Positions 28,346 to 37,145 are shown, counted from the stretch's first letter. The stretch: DNA of 64,000 nucleotides from UBA6627 sp965248675 (GCA_965248675.1 CBDFJZ010000008.1:1054001-1118000), one strand, 5' to 3'. Notes: generated by a model from the sequence alone, not told the origin. Made by a program: numbers and translations.

Positions 28346-29389
28346 TCAGTCACCGCCCGCGGTCAACCGCCCGAGGATCGCCTTGATGCGGGGGGCGAAG
28401 ACTGCCTTGAGCCTGGGGAGGTGGCCGAGCATCCAGGCGCGGATCTCCTCCAGTTGTTCGGGTTCGTCGTGGATCGCCCCGTCGCGCCTGATGCTGATGC
28501 TGGCGAACGCGTGTGGGCTGAACCTACCCCAGTTCCACTCGGGAGCGATGGCAACCGCACCGACCTGCTCGCGGTCGCCGAGCAGGCCGGCGAACTCCCC
28601 CTCGATCTCCTCGCGGGCATCGTGGAGTTCGTCGAAGATGCGATTGGCCTGTTCGACTTGGTCCGTGCGGATGTGGAACGTGACCCAGGCGTCGTTCTGC
28701 CCCTGGAGCGACGCGGCGTAGCCGGCGAAGCCGGCGTAGCCGGTACTTCCCGTGGTCTCGGGGGTGAAGAATCGACCGGTATGGTCGAAGTGTTGGCGGG
28801 CCCCAGCGGCGAATCCCGTCCGCACGAGTTCGCCGATCAGCGGCTTGAAGAAGTCGTCGTAGAGCGTGCCCTCCTCCGACTGGGCGCCGTCGGGAGCCGT
28901 GGAGTCCTCGTCCCAGCCGCCGGGCCACATCACTTTGTGAAACCGCGGCTCGAGTTCCGTCGAGCCGTCTCTCCTGACGACCTCGACCCGGACGCCGTAG
29001 AAGCCGATCCCGTCACGAGTCCACTCGTTGAGCCGGTGCAGTGCCTCGGCGAGTTGACGCCGGAACTCGGGCGCGACCCACACCGCGACGCGCGCATCGA
29101 GCCCCGTCGCGTAGGTGAGCAACTGGCCGAGATGCGGGAGGTCGCTCCACTCCAGCTGGTTCTCGATCGCCACCAGCACGTCGCCGCCGTCCTCGCCGGG
29201 CGCCTTCGCCAGGATGTCGAGGAAGTACGGGCCGACCGCGACCTCCTGCCCGACCTCCTCCAGCGTCAGCCCCAACTCCGCGCCGAGGATGTCGAGGTGC
29301 TCGGCCAGCCACGGGGTGAAGTCGTACGCCTCGTGAGCCCACATCGAGTGCACGTTGACGCGCTGGACACCTTCCCCGGACGCTGTCAT
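28346..29389 (-). CDS. DUF4268 domain protein
   Basis: An intact 347-aa protein of the DUF4268 type. The N-terminal ~130 residues resemble a PD-(D/E)XK core: FLDILAKAPG then VLVAIENQLEWSDLPHLGQL and VWVAPEFRRQ. The C-terminal DUF4268 domain starts near YDDFFKPLIGELVRTG. Members occur in defence islands, often beside restriction genes, and are predicted nucleases. A 126-aa partner gene starts 387 bp upstream on the same strand and ends 7 bp before it, so they form a two-gene operon. Activity is inferred, not shown. Confidence 0.8.
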   Translation of the reverse strand: MTASGEGVQRVNVHSMWAHEAYDFTPWLAEHLDILGAELGLTLEEVGQEVAVGPYFLDILAKAPGEDGGDVLVAIENQLEWSDLPHLGQLLTYATGLDARVAVWVAPEFRRQLAEALHRLNEWTRDGIGFYGVRVEVVRRDGSTELEPRFHKVMWPGGWDEDSTAPDGAQSEEGTLYDDFFKPLIGELVRTGFAAGARQHFDHTGRFFTPETTGSTGYAGFAGYAASLQGQNDAWVTFHIRTDQVEQANRIFDELHDAREEIEGEFAGLLGDREQVGAVAIAPEWNWGRFSPHAFASISIRRDGAIHDEPEQLEEIRAWMLGHLPRLKAVFAPRIKAILGRLTAGGD

Positions 29390-29395
29390 GGCGGT

Positions 29396-29776
29396 CTACC
29401 CCTCTCGCCGGCCGCTGTCGCCCCCGCGCACGACGAAGTCGCGGCGGTCGCGGTAGAGCAGCGCACGGTTAAGCACGTAGTCGTCGGACTCAAGGTCGAT
29501 ATCCGCGCAGTCGGTCATCGTCCAGTACTTGTGCGCGCCCAGGAAGAGGTACTCGCGCGTCTGGCCGAAGAAGCGGCCCTCGACGCCCTCGCCGCGCGCG
29601 ATGCGGGCGCAGAACGCGGCCAACAGCGCCTGCTGCCCGTCCTCCTTGACGACGACGTACTCATGGGGCCACGTATCGCGGTAGGTGACCGCCTCTCGCC
29701 ACGGCGCGCGCGCGATCAGCTCCATGATGTCCGGGACGGGCTCTTCGGGGACTTCGAGGTCATCACGCCGCGGCAT
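29396..29776 (-). CDS. Hypothetical 126-aa protein, partner of DUF4268
   Basis: I do not know a named family. Conserved-looking segments are VPDIMELIARAPWREAVTYRD, WPHEYVVVKEDG, FFGQTREYLFLGAHKYW and NRALLYRDRRDFVV. No signal peptide or membrane segment is seen. It lies directly upstream of the DUF4268 gene with a 6-base gap, which suggests a joint function such as an immunity or specificity partner. Confidence 0.65.
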   Translation of the reverse strand: MPRRDDLEVPEEPVPDIMELIARAPWREAVTYRDTWPHEYVVVKEDGQQALLAAFCARIARGEGVEGRFFGQTREYLFLGAHKYWTMTDCADIDLESDDYVLNRALLYRDRRDFVVRGGDSGRREG

Positions 29777-29912
29777 CCGGGCTCCCCTTCGCCGTCGCCC
29801 GAGACGGAGGCCTTAAGAATCGCGCCTCGCTATCCCCGGGCCTCGTCAATGCGGCAGAGGGCCATCGAGGCGGTCCTCGGGGAATCCGTGCAGAATACGC
29901 TCGAAAGACGGT

Positions 29913-30385
29913 CGTGGGACGGCAAAACCTCATGCGGCCCACCGATACTCATGATGCAAGCCTCCTGGCACCGGCTTGCTGTCGACTCGCTGGCTCGGCA
30001 TCCGCTGCACCGGCTTGCGTCGCTCCGGAGAGTCGAGCGCCAATGACCGATGCGGCCGCATCGCGTTTGTAGTGCTGGACGTACTGACCAAGCACCCGCC
30101 TCCGATGCCGTTCGTTGACGGCGATGACGTGATCGAGGCACTCGCGCCGGAGCGTCCCGATCACCCGCTCGGCGATGGCGTTGGCGTTCGGCGCGCGCAG
30201 CGGAGTGAGAATCGTCTCGATCCCGATCCGTCGAGCGCGTGCGATGAAGTCCCCGCCATCGCTACGGTCGCGGTCTCGGATGAGGAACCCTGGCTGCTGA
30301 CCCCAGGCGGTCGCCTCGATCATCTGCCTCCAGATCCAGGGCGCGATCGGGTGCTCCGTGACGTTCCACTGCCGGATGCGGCGGG
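29913..30385 (-). mobile_element. IS-A left-end fragment
   Basis: Starts with CGTGGGACGGCAAAACCT and carries the transposase from HWNVTEH onward. One extra T near 30066 shifts the frame at the NAMRPHRS motif. Homology stops near 30385. Confidence 0.85.
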
Positions 30386-30482
30386 GGTGAGCATCCATCA
30401 ATATGAGGCAGGGACCAATTGGTGCGCACCGAGGCGAGCGGCGCCACCGGTAGTACGTCTGCTCGCTGATCCCGCCGTCCGC
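30386..30482. other. Short unassigned spacer
   Basis: Between the IS-A fragment and the phospholipase-D-like fragment. No gene or repeat seen. Confidence 0.3.
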
Positions 30483-30758
30483 CTATCCCGGGACTGGCTC
30501 CAGCGTCCCTGCCTCGATCAGTAGTTCGAGATGGCGGCTGAGCCTGTCGGGCAAGGGGCCTGCCTCCATGAGGACGCCGAGCTCAATGTTGTCGTTGATA
30601 CCGGCGCTGGTGAGATTGGCGCTGGTGATGAGCATCGACGAGCGATCCGCAATCACGCATTTCGCGTGCAGGCGAGCGGTGGTTGCGAAGAACGCCTCGC
30701 GAGCTTCGAGGGGCCATCGGTAGAAGCTGGCGGTCGTCTTGATCGGATCGAACGGATG
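30483..30758 (-). pseudogene. Phospholipase-D-like (DrmC-type) C-terminal fragment
   Basis: About 90 codons in one frame: FDPIKTTASFYRWPLEARE, then LHAKCVIADRSSMLITSANL and NDNIELGVLMEAGPLPDRL, ending in TAG. HAK....D..S.ITSANL is the HKD catalytic motif, and the downstream pattern resembles DrmC of DISARM defence systems. The N-terminal HKD motif is missing; the sequence joins a recombinase truncated in another frame at 30758-30767. Confidence 0.6.
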
Positions 30759-30766
30759 GGTCGGGC

Positions 30767-31579
30767 CAACTGCACGTCGAGCTCGCGCGCACCAGAGGCG
30801 ATCGCCCAGGTGGCGAAGCTGTAGCGGAAACGGTGCGGGTTCGCCTTCTCGACGCCAGCACGCTTCGCCAATCTCCCGAGGAGCACGTAGAAGGAATGTC
30901 CGTCCGCCATCCCCTCCCCGTGTCGACCCAGGAAGAGCGCCCCCGCCTGCTCGCCGCGGAAGCGCGCCACGTAATCGCGTAGTGCGTCAGCGGTGCGCTC
31001 GCCGATCCCGACCCAGCGCTGCTTCGCACCCTTCCCGTGCACGAGCACCCGCCGCCGTTCCCAGTCCACTTCGTCGAGCTGCACGGAGGCGCATTCCTGC
31101 GACCGCACCCCGTTGTCGAGCAGGAAGAGCAGCAGCGCGTAGTTCCGGCAGCCAGTCATGCGCGAGCGGTCACAGCCAGCGAGCAGCCGCTCGATCTCCT
31201 CTTCGCTGAAAGGCCGCGGCGCCTTGCGCTCGATCCGCGCCAGCGGCACCCGGGCGAAGACGTGCGTGCGCTCCGGGTCGAGATAGCCCATGCGCCGGCA
31301 CCAGGAGAAGAAAGCCCCGAGCGTGCGGTGATGGTGGTTCTGGTAGATGGGGGTCGTGGTGGCACGACCGCTACGCCCTCGCCTGGCTCGCACCTCGGCG
31401 AGGAAGGCGTAGACGTGCGTTACGTCATGGTCCCCGACAGCGTCCGGGAAGCCGAGCCGCCGCCCGACGAGCCGGAAGGTGGCGAGCGAGTCGCGGTAGC
31501 TCTTGATCGTGCGCACGGACTTGCCTTCGGTCTCGACCGCGTTCAGGTAGGTGGCGATGAGGTCGTCGATCTGGGCCAT
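30767..31579 (-). pseudogene. Tyrosine recombinase lacking its catalytic Tyr
   Basis: ATG at 31579 with GGGACGGAG upstream. It has a core-binding domain (IDDLIATYLNAVETEGKSV, IKSYRDSLATFRLVG) and a catalytic domain with DNGVRSQECASVQLDEVDW, the Lys hairpin VLVHGKGAKQRWV and HRFRYSFATWAI. Sequence stops at GARELDVQL, just before the LLGH...RRY segment, so the nucleophile is lost. An open frame continues through the fused PLD fragment to 30653 but is not recombinase. It lies 155 bp from the tRNA-Gly repeat, on the side expected for an integrase. Confidence 0.8.
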
Positions 31580-31733
31580 GCAGCTCCGTCCCTTTCCTTT
31601 TCGGTGGACGGACATGACTCACTCTGCGCGGCGGCGAAAGCAAGCGTTTGACCCCCCTATGGCGAGTCTGAGGGTGCTGAAGAAATTGAGCATCAGATCG
31701 TTAGGTGGAGGTGCAACGCGAGCGGTAGCGCCC

Positions 31734-31782
31734 CTGCTTCCCAAGCAGAGGGTCGAGGGTTCGAATCCCTTCTCCCGCTCCA
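31734..31782 (+). repeat. tRNA-Gly(CCC) 3' half, att-like direct repeat copy 2
   Basis: 49 bp identical to 14230-14278. The upstream bases (GGTGGAG...) pair only partly with the acceptor CTCCCGC and give a poor D-arm, so I do not call a complete tRNA. Confidence 0.75.
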
Positions 31783-31803
31783 ACTTCGCCACCCCATGGC
31801 GAA
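31783..31803 (+). terminator. Hairpin after tRNA-Gly remnant
   Basis: CTTCGCCA-CCCCA-TGGCGAAG, a perfect 8-bp stem directly after the CCA. There is no T-run. Confidence 0.4.
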
Positions 31804-31859
31804 GAAGCGCCGAGTCACCGGGCTGAAATCGCCGATCTCGTCGCCCTGCGGGGGGGGGG

Positions 31860-32025
31860 CGTAGCACGACGTCCGGGCGGCGGGTGTGCTCGCGCTCGGC
31901 GATGGTGAGTTGGTTGACCGCGAGGGAGTCGTTGGCGGTGGGGTCGCCGTAGTCGATGACGGCGGCCTGCGCGCCACGGATCGCGCCGGGGCCGCTGGCG
32001 GGGCCGCGTCTCGAGTCGTCGCCGA
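31860..32025 (-). pseudogene. hsdR: HsdR N-terminal scrap
   Basis: In one frame it reads GAIRGAQAAVIDYGDPTAND then VNQLTIAEREHTRRPDVVL, the start of the nuclease domain of type I restriction HsdR subunits (normally followed by VNGLPLAVIELK). It breaks at a run of ten C/G at 31850-31859. With the hsdM/hsdS remnants at 20-21.6 kb, it may be part of the same dismantled system. Confidence 0.6.
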
Positions 32026-32215
32026 GCCGCTACACGTTCTGGTTCGCCTACGTCGGCGCGTTCCCGGATGTCGGTCCCCGGGGCGAATCCGCCCCAGCGT
32101 ACCGGCCCGACCGTGTGTCGGGCGCGTGCCGCCCTGCCGACACTCGCGGCAACGACCCGACGACGACCGGGGAAGCGGTACGCTGCCACATCCCCACATG
32201 GAGGCGGCAACGCGC

Positions 32216-33856
32216 ATGACCTTCCCCGAAGCCTCTAGACGCCCGAGGGCGCTACTCCCGGCTGTCGCCGGCGTGGCGGTGCTGGTGCTGGTGTTCGTCA
32301 TCGTCGGCGGCGTCGCCTTCGCCTTGCTGCGCGGCTCCGACGATGCTCCGCCGACCGACCTCGCGCGCCTCGTCCCCGCCGACACGCAGGTCTTCAGCTC
32401 GCTCGACCTCGACCTCACCTCGGACGGCTGGCGCGCCGTCGCCTCGCTGCTCGACATCCTCGCGATCCGCGACGACGCCATCGAGGGCCGCGACGACGCC
32501 TTCGACGAGGAGGGAATCGACTACGCGGAGGAGGTCGCGCCCGTCCTCGCCGCAACCGTGGGCATCGCCGTCGCCCTCACCCTCGACGACGACCCCCTCG
32601 ACGACCCACTCGTCGTCAGCCTGATCGAGACGCGCGACGTGCCCGGCCTGCTGGACCTTGTCGACATCCTCTCGGAGACCGGCGACGACGAGGGGTACCG
32701 CCGCGAGGATCACCGCGACCAAGACATCGGCCTCGAGATCCGCGAGTTCAGCGCGATCTCGGGCGACGAGGATGCCGACTTCGTCGTCGCCAGCGGCGAC
32801 CGCCTCGTCTACATCGCCGCGGACCTCGCCCACATCCGTCGGCTCGTGCGCGAGGCCGAGGCCGCCCCGCTTAGCGACGTCGATGCCTTCCGGGAGCTCG
32901 AAGCGGCCGCGCAGGGCGGTCTCGCCTTCACCTACGTCGACGTTCGCAGCCTGCTCGACGCCTTCGAGGAGGTCCTGCTCGAGGAGCCGGCCGTCCAGGA
33001 CGCGCTGGCCGGCGCCCTCGACCTCGAGCGGCAGCTCGAAGACGCCTTCGACGAGGTCCCCGCCCACTGGGCCGCCACGCTCAGCGCTTCCGGAAGCGCT
33101 TTTAGCGCGGAGGTCCTTTGGCTGCTCGACCCCGACGACCCAGACCTCGAAGTCGTCGCCGGGGCTGGGCCGCCCGATCTCGACCGCGCCGCCGCTGCGA
33201 CCCCGCGCGACGCGCTCTTCTTCGCCACCGGGGCCGGCCTCGGCGCCTCCATCCAGGCCGCCATCGACTCGTATCGCGAGGACCAGCCGCAAGAGATCCG
33301 CGAGCAGATCGATGACGCCCTCGACCAGTTCCGCGAGGAGACCGGCCTTGACCTCGAGGACGACCTCCTGCCGCAGCTCGTCGGCACCTTCGCCTTCTCC
33401 CTCGGCCGGCGAAACATCGACGCCGCCGAGCCCAACTTCGCCCTATTCCTCACCGACGCCGCCGACGAGGACGTGCTCCTCGACCAGCTCCGCGAAGTCC
33501 GCCGCAGCGCCGAACAGGTCTGCGGCTGTGACTCCAACGTCGACATCGGCTCGCAGCAGGGCTTCCAATACGTCGGTTGGCCGGAGGACGATCTCATCCT
33601 CTTCCTCGGCGGCGACGGCCTTGCCACGAGCGCCAACTTCGAGATCACCCGCGGGCTGCTCCAGAGCGACCCACTCTTCTTCTCCTACCTCGACTTCGGT
33701 GCGATCCTCGACGAGCTGATCGAGGAGGGCGAAGTCGACCTCGACGACTGGAACGCCGCCGCGCTGCGCGGCTTCGGCCTTTCATGGGACATCGAAGACA
33801 GAGTCGGCCGCTTCCGCTTCGTCGTCCCGATCTCGGACCCGGAGGGCGGCGAATGA
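32216..33856 (+). CDS. DUF3352 domain protein, membrane-anchored
   Basis: A 546-aa DUF3352 protein. One transmembrane helix follows a short cytoplasmic leader (ALLPAVAGVAVLVLVFVIVG). The large extracytoplasmic part is very acidic, with DLARLVPADTQVFSSLDLDL near the start and a second similar unit toward the C-terminus. I chose the ATG at 32216 with GGAGG upstream; upstream frame extension is non-coding. Function of the family is unknown. The next gene starts inside its stop codon (ATGA), so the two form an operon. Confidence 0.8.
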   Translation: MTFPEASRRPRALLPAVAGVAVLVLVFVIVGGVAFALLRGSDDAPPTDLARLVPADTQVFSSLDLDLTSDGWRAVASLLDILAIRDDAIEGRDDAFDEEGIDYAEEVAPVLAATVGIAVALTLDDDPLDDPLVVSLIETRDVPGLLDLVDILSETGDDEGYRREDHRDQDIGLEIREFSAISGDEDADFVVASGDRLVYIAADLAHIRRLVREAEAAPLSDVDAFRELEAAAQGGLAFTYVDVRSLLDAFEEVLLEEPAVQDALAGALDLERQLEDAFDEVPAHWAATLSASGSAFSAEVLWLLDPDDPDLEVVAGAGPPDLDRAAAATPRDALFFATGAGLGASIQAAIDSYREDQPQEIREQIDDALDQFREETGLDLEDDLLPQLVGTFAFSLGRRNIDAAEPNFALFLTDAADEDVLLDQLREVRRSAEQVCGCDSNVDIGSQQGFQYVGWPEDDLILFLGGDGLATSANFEITRGLLQSDPLFFSYLDFGAILDELIEEGEVDLDDWNAAALRGFGLSWDIEDRVGRFRFVVPISDPEGGE

Positions 33857-34425
33857 CTGCCGCCCGACCGGACGGAGACGGCCTAGCGCGCCCGAGCGCC
33901 GACTGGCCGCTCGTCGCCGTGCACGCGCTGCTCCTCGCCGGCTACGCCCTTCCCTGGGTGCAGGGCTCGTTCGGCAGCCGCACCGCGCTCTCCGCCTTCG
34001 ACCTCGGTCGCTTCTCCGCATCCGTGCTCGGCGGCGCGAGCGAGCCGAGCACGTGGACCCTGCTCGCGCTCGCGGCGCTGCCCGCCCTTGCCGTCGACGG
34101 CCTCGTCCTGAGCGCGTTTGGGAGCCGGATCGGCATCGGCCGCCGCCTGGGCCGCCCGCTCGCGCTCGCGCTCTCGCTGCCCGGCCTGCTGCTCGCAACG
34201 GCGGTGCTCGCGCTCACGCTCCGTGCTGCGGGTGGCTCGCCCTTCGTCGACGGCCCGGCCCCGGGCCTCTACCTCGCTGCCGCCGCGGGGCTCGTGCTGC
34301 TCGCCGCACTGCTCCCGAGGCGCCCATTTCGGCGAGCAGCCCGCGCGGCTCGTACTGCTCGACGTGGGACGCGCGAGCACGTGCCGGAGCGTCCGCGCGA
34401 GCTGGAGCGCCATGTCGCGGGGTAG
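33853..34425 (+). CDS. Multi-helix membrane protein
   Basis: About 190 aa with four likely membrane helices (WPLVAVHALLLAGYALPWV, TLLALAALPALAVDGLVL, LALSLPGLLLATAVLALTL, LYLAAAAGLVLLAALLP). The start overlaps the DUF3352 stop by ATGA. After LLPRRP near 34328 the frame turns Arg-rich and loses membrane character, so the natural end may be altered. No family recognised. Confidence 0.6.
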   Translation: MTAARPDGDGLARPSADWPLVAVHALLLAGYALPWVQGSFGSRTALSAFDLGRFSASVLGGASEPSTWTLLALAALPALAVDGLVLSAFGSRIGIGRRLGRPLALALSLPGLLLATAVLALTLRAAGGSPFVDGPAPGLYLAAAAGLVLLAALLPRRPFRRAARAARTARRGTREHVPERPRELERHVAG

Positions 34426-34502
34426 CCCGGCCTGGCACCGCACGATCGAGCCGTCGCCGAGCCAGAGCCGCTCTCGCCTCGGCTGTCGCTGAGGGACCTT
34501 TA

Positions 34503-34539
34503 AACGTCATCCTGGCGTTGAGTTGACCCCACGGGCGTC
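34503..34539 (+). repeat. IS-B left-end scrap
   Basis: 37 bp nearly identical to 25457-25494 (TCCTGGCGTTGAGTTGACCCC), just inside the IS-B left end. The rest of the element is absent. Confidence 0.55.
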
Positions 34540-34564
34540 ATGCTCCAACGCCGTGGCGGGCGCG

Positions 34565-34850
34565 TCCCCCTACTGGAAGTGCCCCGCACAGCGTTCGGAC
34601 AAATTGTCACCCCACGCGAGGTAGTGCAGGGAACGGCGTTCGGGTGCAGCAAGAGCGGGCCGGCGCCAGATGGGACCGAGCGCCCCGTGCCACCCGAGTG
34701 CCTCGGTCGTGGTGCTCGCCAGCGGCACCCTGGACAGCTCCGCGGCCGCGCTGAGGAAGATTCTCTCGGCGTGCTCCGTCTCGAACACGAACAACACCAG
34801 CGGCGCCTGACCGCCGTGGTCGGGACGCGCGTACCCGCTCGCGAAGTAGC
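34565..34850 (-). pseudogene. Replication-relaxation-like protein, C-terminal remnant
   Basis: Reads LFVFETEHAERIFLSAAAEL, then VPLASTTTEALGWHGALGPIW and SLHYLAWGDN. The ALGPIWR motif and layout resemble the C-terminus of replication-relaxation proteins of actinobacterial plasmids and ICEs. An in-frame TAG lies just upstream of AESRCYFASGY. The N-terminal winged-helix part is not recognisable. Confidence 0.4.
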
Positions 34851-34859
34851 AGCGCGACT

Positions 34860-35470
34860 CCGCCTACACCAGCCAGATGCGCCAGAACAGCACCGACGGC
34901 GTGATGATGGCCGTGCTCGCCCTGGGCGGCCTCGCCGCCCTCAAGGGCTACCAGTGGTGGCAGGCGGGCGAGACCTGGAAGGCCGTCGCGCTCGATGGGC
35001 TGTCCGCACCGGGCGCAGCCGTCGAGGACCATGGTCGTCTGCATACTCAACCTTCCTTTCCTTATGAGCGGGTGTTCCTGAATCGTTCCGGCAAAGCGAA
35101 GGCCCGCAGGTCGAAGTGACCAACGGGGCCTCGTGGCGGCGGCTGAGGGTGAGCCGTCTATGCTGCGATGTCGGTGATCTCGCCGCCGTGCAGGTCCAGG
35201 GCGACGACGGTGGTCTTGAGCGTCTCCCGGTGGACCTCCTTCTCCGGGCTGTCCTCCACCATGACGATCTCCTTCGAGGTGCGGCCCTTCGAGGTTGTCG
35301 CTTGCATTGATGGACGGGGATTCAGCGTGCGCCGTAGGACATGCGACGGCTGATCGTGGCCACTCGAGGCAAGGTCTTCACGTTCGCGACTCTCGACCAA
35401 CTGGTTCAGTCGACGCGCCTCCGCGAGTTCGCCCCATCCTGACGCTCCTCAATCCGCGTGATGGAAGGGA
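34860..35470. other. No confident gene
   Basis: About 600 bp with short open frames on both strands. An 80-codon plus-strand frame at 34877 has one hydrophobic stretch and a 49-codon minus-strand frame ends at 35158. Neither has a ribosome-binding site or a recognisable family. Confidence 0.4.
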
Positions 35471-35623
35471 GTGGGTTGCACGGGCTAGGGAGCGCTCCGG
35501 CACGCGCCACTTCGGCTGCCACCTGCGGCGCCTGAGCGAAGACCGACTCGACCGAGCCGGCGTCCTCCCCGCCCGCGGTCAGTGCGGCTTCGCCGGGAGC
35601 TCTCCCTAGCCCGTGCAACCCAC
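35471..35623. repeat. Perfect 22-bp inverted repeat around a 109-bp core
   Basis: Arms 35471-35492 and 35602-35623 are exact reverse complements (core GGTTGCACGGGCTAGGGAG). They lie at the 3' end of the E2-E1 gene; the right arm is inside the natural coding sequence. Confidence 0.85.
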
Positions 35624-36936
35624 GGAGGGGAGTCCGCCCGCAGTTCGATCGGCGCGTCATCCGCGCGGGCCTCGCGCTGGACTCGACCGACGAAGCCGCC
35701 ACGATACAGCGCGCCAGAGATCAGCGGCTTACCTGCTGCACGCGTCGTCATGGCCAGGCTACGAGTGAAGGCCTCGTCGCCAGTCGCATCAACGATGACA
35801 TCCGCCTCTCTGATGCGCCGTTCGATCTCGCCCGGGGCACGTGGAGATTCACTGTGAGTGCTGACCTTGGTCCACGGGGCGTGATTTCGGACGACCTTCT
35901 CCACAGCCTCTATCTTGGGAGCCCCAACCTGGTCATGGCCGGCGACGTGCCGCACGACGTTGCCCGGCGAGAGCACATCGCTGTCCACGATGTCCAGCGA
36001 TCCCAGTCCGCTCTCGGCAAGGGTCAACGCGACATGACCTCCGAGGGCGCCGGCCCCAAACAAGACGGCCCTGCAGGCGCGCAGTGCCGGCGCGTCCGGT
36101 CCCGCGCGGAGCATGAGGCTCTCTTCGTCGCTCGGGCCCGGTTGTAACGCGATCGCATCTACGTCGTCACCTACTCCTTCGCACACCATTACCAGGAGGT
36201 CGGGGCGACTGTTGCGCTCCCAGCAGAAGAGCACGAGATCGACCCCGCCGCTCGGACCGGGCACATCCGGCCGTCGCCGATCACTCAGCGCTCGCTCCAG
36301 CCCTTTGCGTTGCTTCCGCGATAGGCAGGTCGACACTTCAGACAACCGACGTGGGGGTGCGGTCTCCAGCTCGCCTACGCGGAACCAGAGCCCTCGCAGA
36401 TGCGTCGGAGATGTTGAGCGCCCGGGCCTGAGGTCAAGTCGCGGAAGTACGGCGCTGAGCGTGCCGTGAAAGTCACCCCAACCCCCAGCGCTTGTGCCGA
36501 GCGCCTCGAAATCAAAGGTCGCCAGTAGGCGACCCTTCCGGCGGAAATTAAGCAGAGCGTCGTGTCCGAGATCGTCGTCCTTCCAGCCACCTTGCGCCTG
36601 CTCGCACCACTCCTCAATCCGGTTAAAGAGGCCTTCCACGGTAGTCCACCGCAGGGTTGCATCCCCCTCGCGCCACATGCAGACCAGACCATCTAGCGTC
36701 GAGTGGTTCGTGTTGAGCCCGTGGACTAGAACGACCGGAGGTTGGAGCGGCCACCCGGGGACTATCCCAATGTCCATCGTCGCCGCGTCGGTCAGCGGCG
36801 CGAAGGCTTCGTGAATGGGCCCTCTCCAGCGTATGCGCTCCGAGTCCGGGACCGGCTCGAATCCGGCCGCGACGAGGTCGGCAATGAACGCCTCGAGTGA
36901 CGCTATGTCGAAGCACTGATCGGTGAGGAGACTCAT
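35485..36936 (-). CDS. E2-E1 ubiquitin-like conjugation fusion (ThiF family), C-terminus disturbed
   Basis: The N-terminal ~120 residues look like a prokaryotic E2: LTDQCFDIASLEAFIADLV start, HGLNTNHST, candidate catalytic C86 in LDGLVCMWRE, then WTTVEGLFNRIEEW. Residues ~285-430 are an E1/ThiF adenylation domain: VLFGAGALGGHVALTL, LDIVDSDVLSPGNVVRH, the Lys of GAPKIEAVEKVV and VIVDATGDEAF. This E2-linker-E1 order is that of CBASS Cap2, but no CD-NTase, JAB protease or ubiquitin-like gene is nearby. After ELRADSPP the frame enters a 22-bp inverted repeat and becomes Arg/Gly-rich, so the E1 catalytic-Cys region is absent. ATG 36936 chosen from domain start. Confidence 0.72.
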   Translation of the reverse strand: MSLLTDQCFDIASLEAFIADLVAAGFEPVPDSERIRWRGPIHEAFAPLTDAATMDIGIVPGWPLQPPVVLVHGLNTNHSTLDGLVCMWREGDATLRWTTVEGLFNRIEEWCEQAQGGWKDDDLGHDALLNFRRKGRLLATFDFEALGTSAGGWGDFHGTLSAVLPRLDLRPGRSTSPTHLRGLWFRVGELETAPPRRLSEVSTCLSRKQRKGLERALSDRRRPDVPGPSGGVDLVLFCWERNSRPDLLVMVCEGVGDDVDAIALQPGPSDEESLMLRAGPDAPALRACRAVLFGAGALGGHVALTLAESGLGSLDIVDSDVLSPGNVVRHVAGHDQVGAPKIEAVEKVVRNHAPWTKVSTHSESPRAPGEIERRIREADVIVDATGDEAFTRSLAMTTRAAGKPLISGALYRGGFVGRVQREARADDAPIELRADSPPWVARARESSRRSRTDRGRGGRRLGRVGLRSGAAGGSRSGACRSAP

Positions 36937-37145
36937 CCGAACCGACGAGCCTCTGAACCGCTCCGACCCACCGTAGCCTGCCTGATGCGGTTTCCGTTCG
37001 CATCGCAACCCGCGGGGAGCGGGAACACGTGCTCGGCGCGTTCGTTGCCACCGGGGATCTCCCGCCACTTGACAGCAGCCTGACAGTCGTCGGCTGCGAG
37101 CGCGGAATCGGCGAGGCTGGCGAGCCTTGAGAAGACGGCGGCGGC

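Noticed and set aside
28331..30046. 571-aa plus-strand open frame
   Set aside because: Antisense to the DUF4268 operon and IS-A; no family features.
31700..31785. Complete tRNA-Gly
   Set aside because: Acceptor has only 5 of 7 pairs and the D-arm is poor; called a 3' half instead.
31886..32215. N-terminal extension of the DUF3352 protein
   Set aside because: Homology and the membrane anchor start at 32216; the extension overlaps an HsdR scrap on the other strand.
32252..33292. 346-aa minus-strand open frame
   Set aside because: Shadow of the acidic DUF3352 coding sequence.
34877..35119. 80-aa plus-strand membrane protein
   Set aside because: One hydrophobic stretch but no ribosome-binding site or family; may overlap the replication-relaxation remnant's original coding region.
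35158..35307. 49-aa minus-strand small protein
   Set aside because: No start signal or family; weak support.
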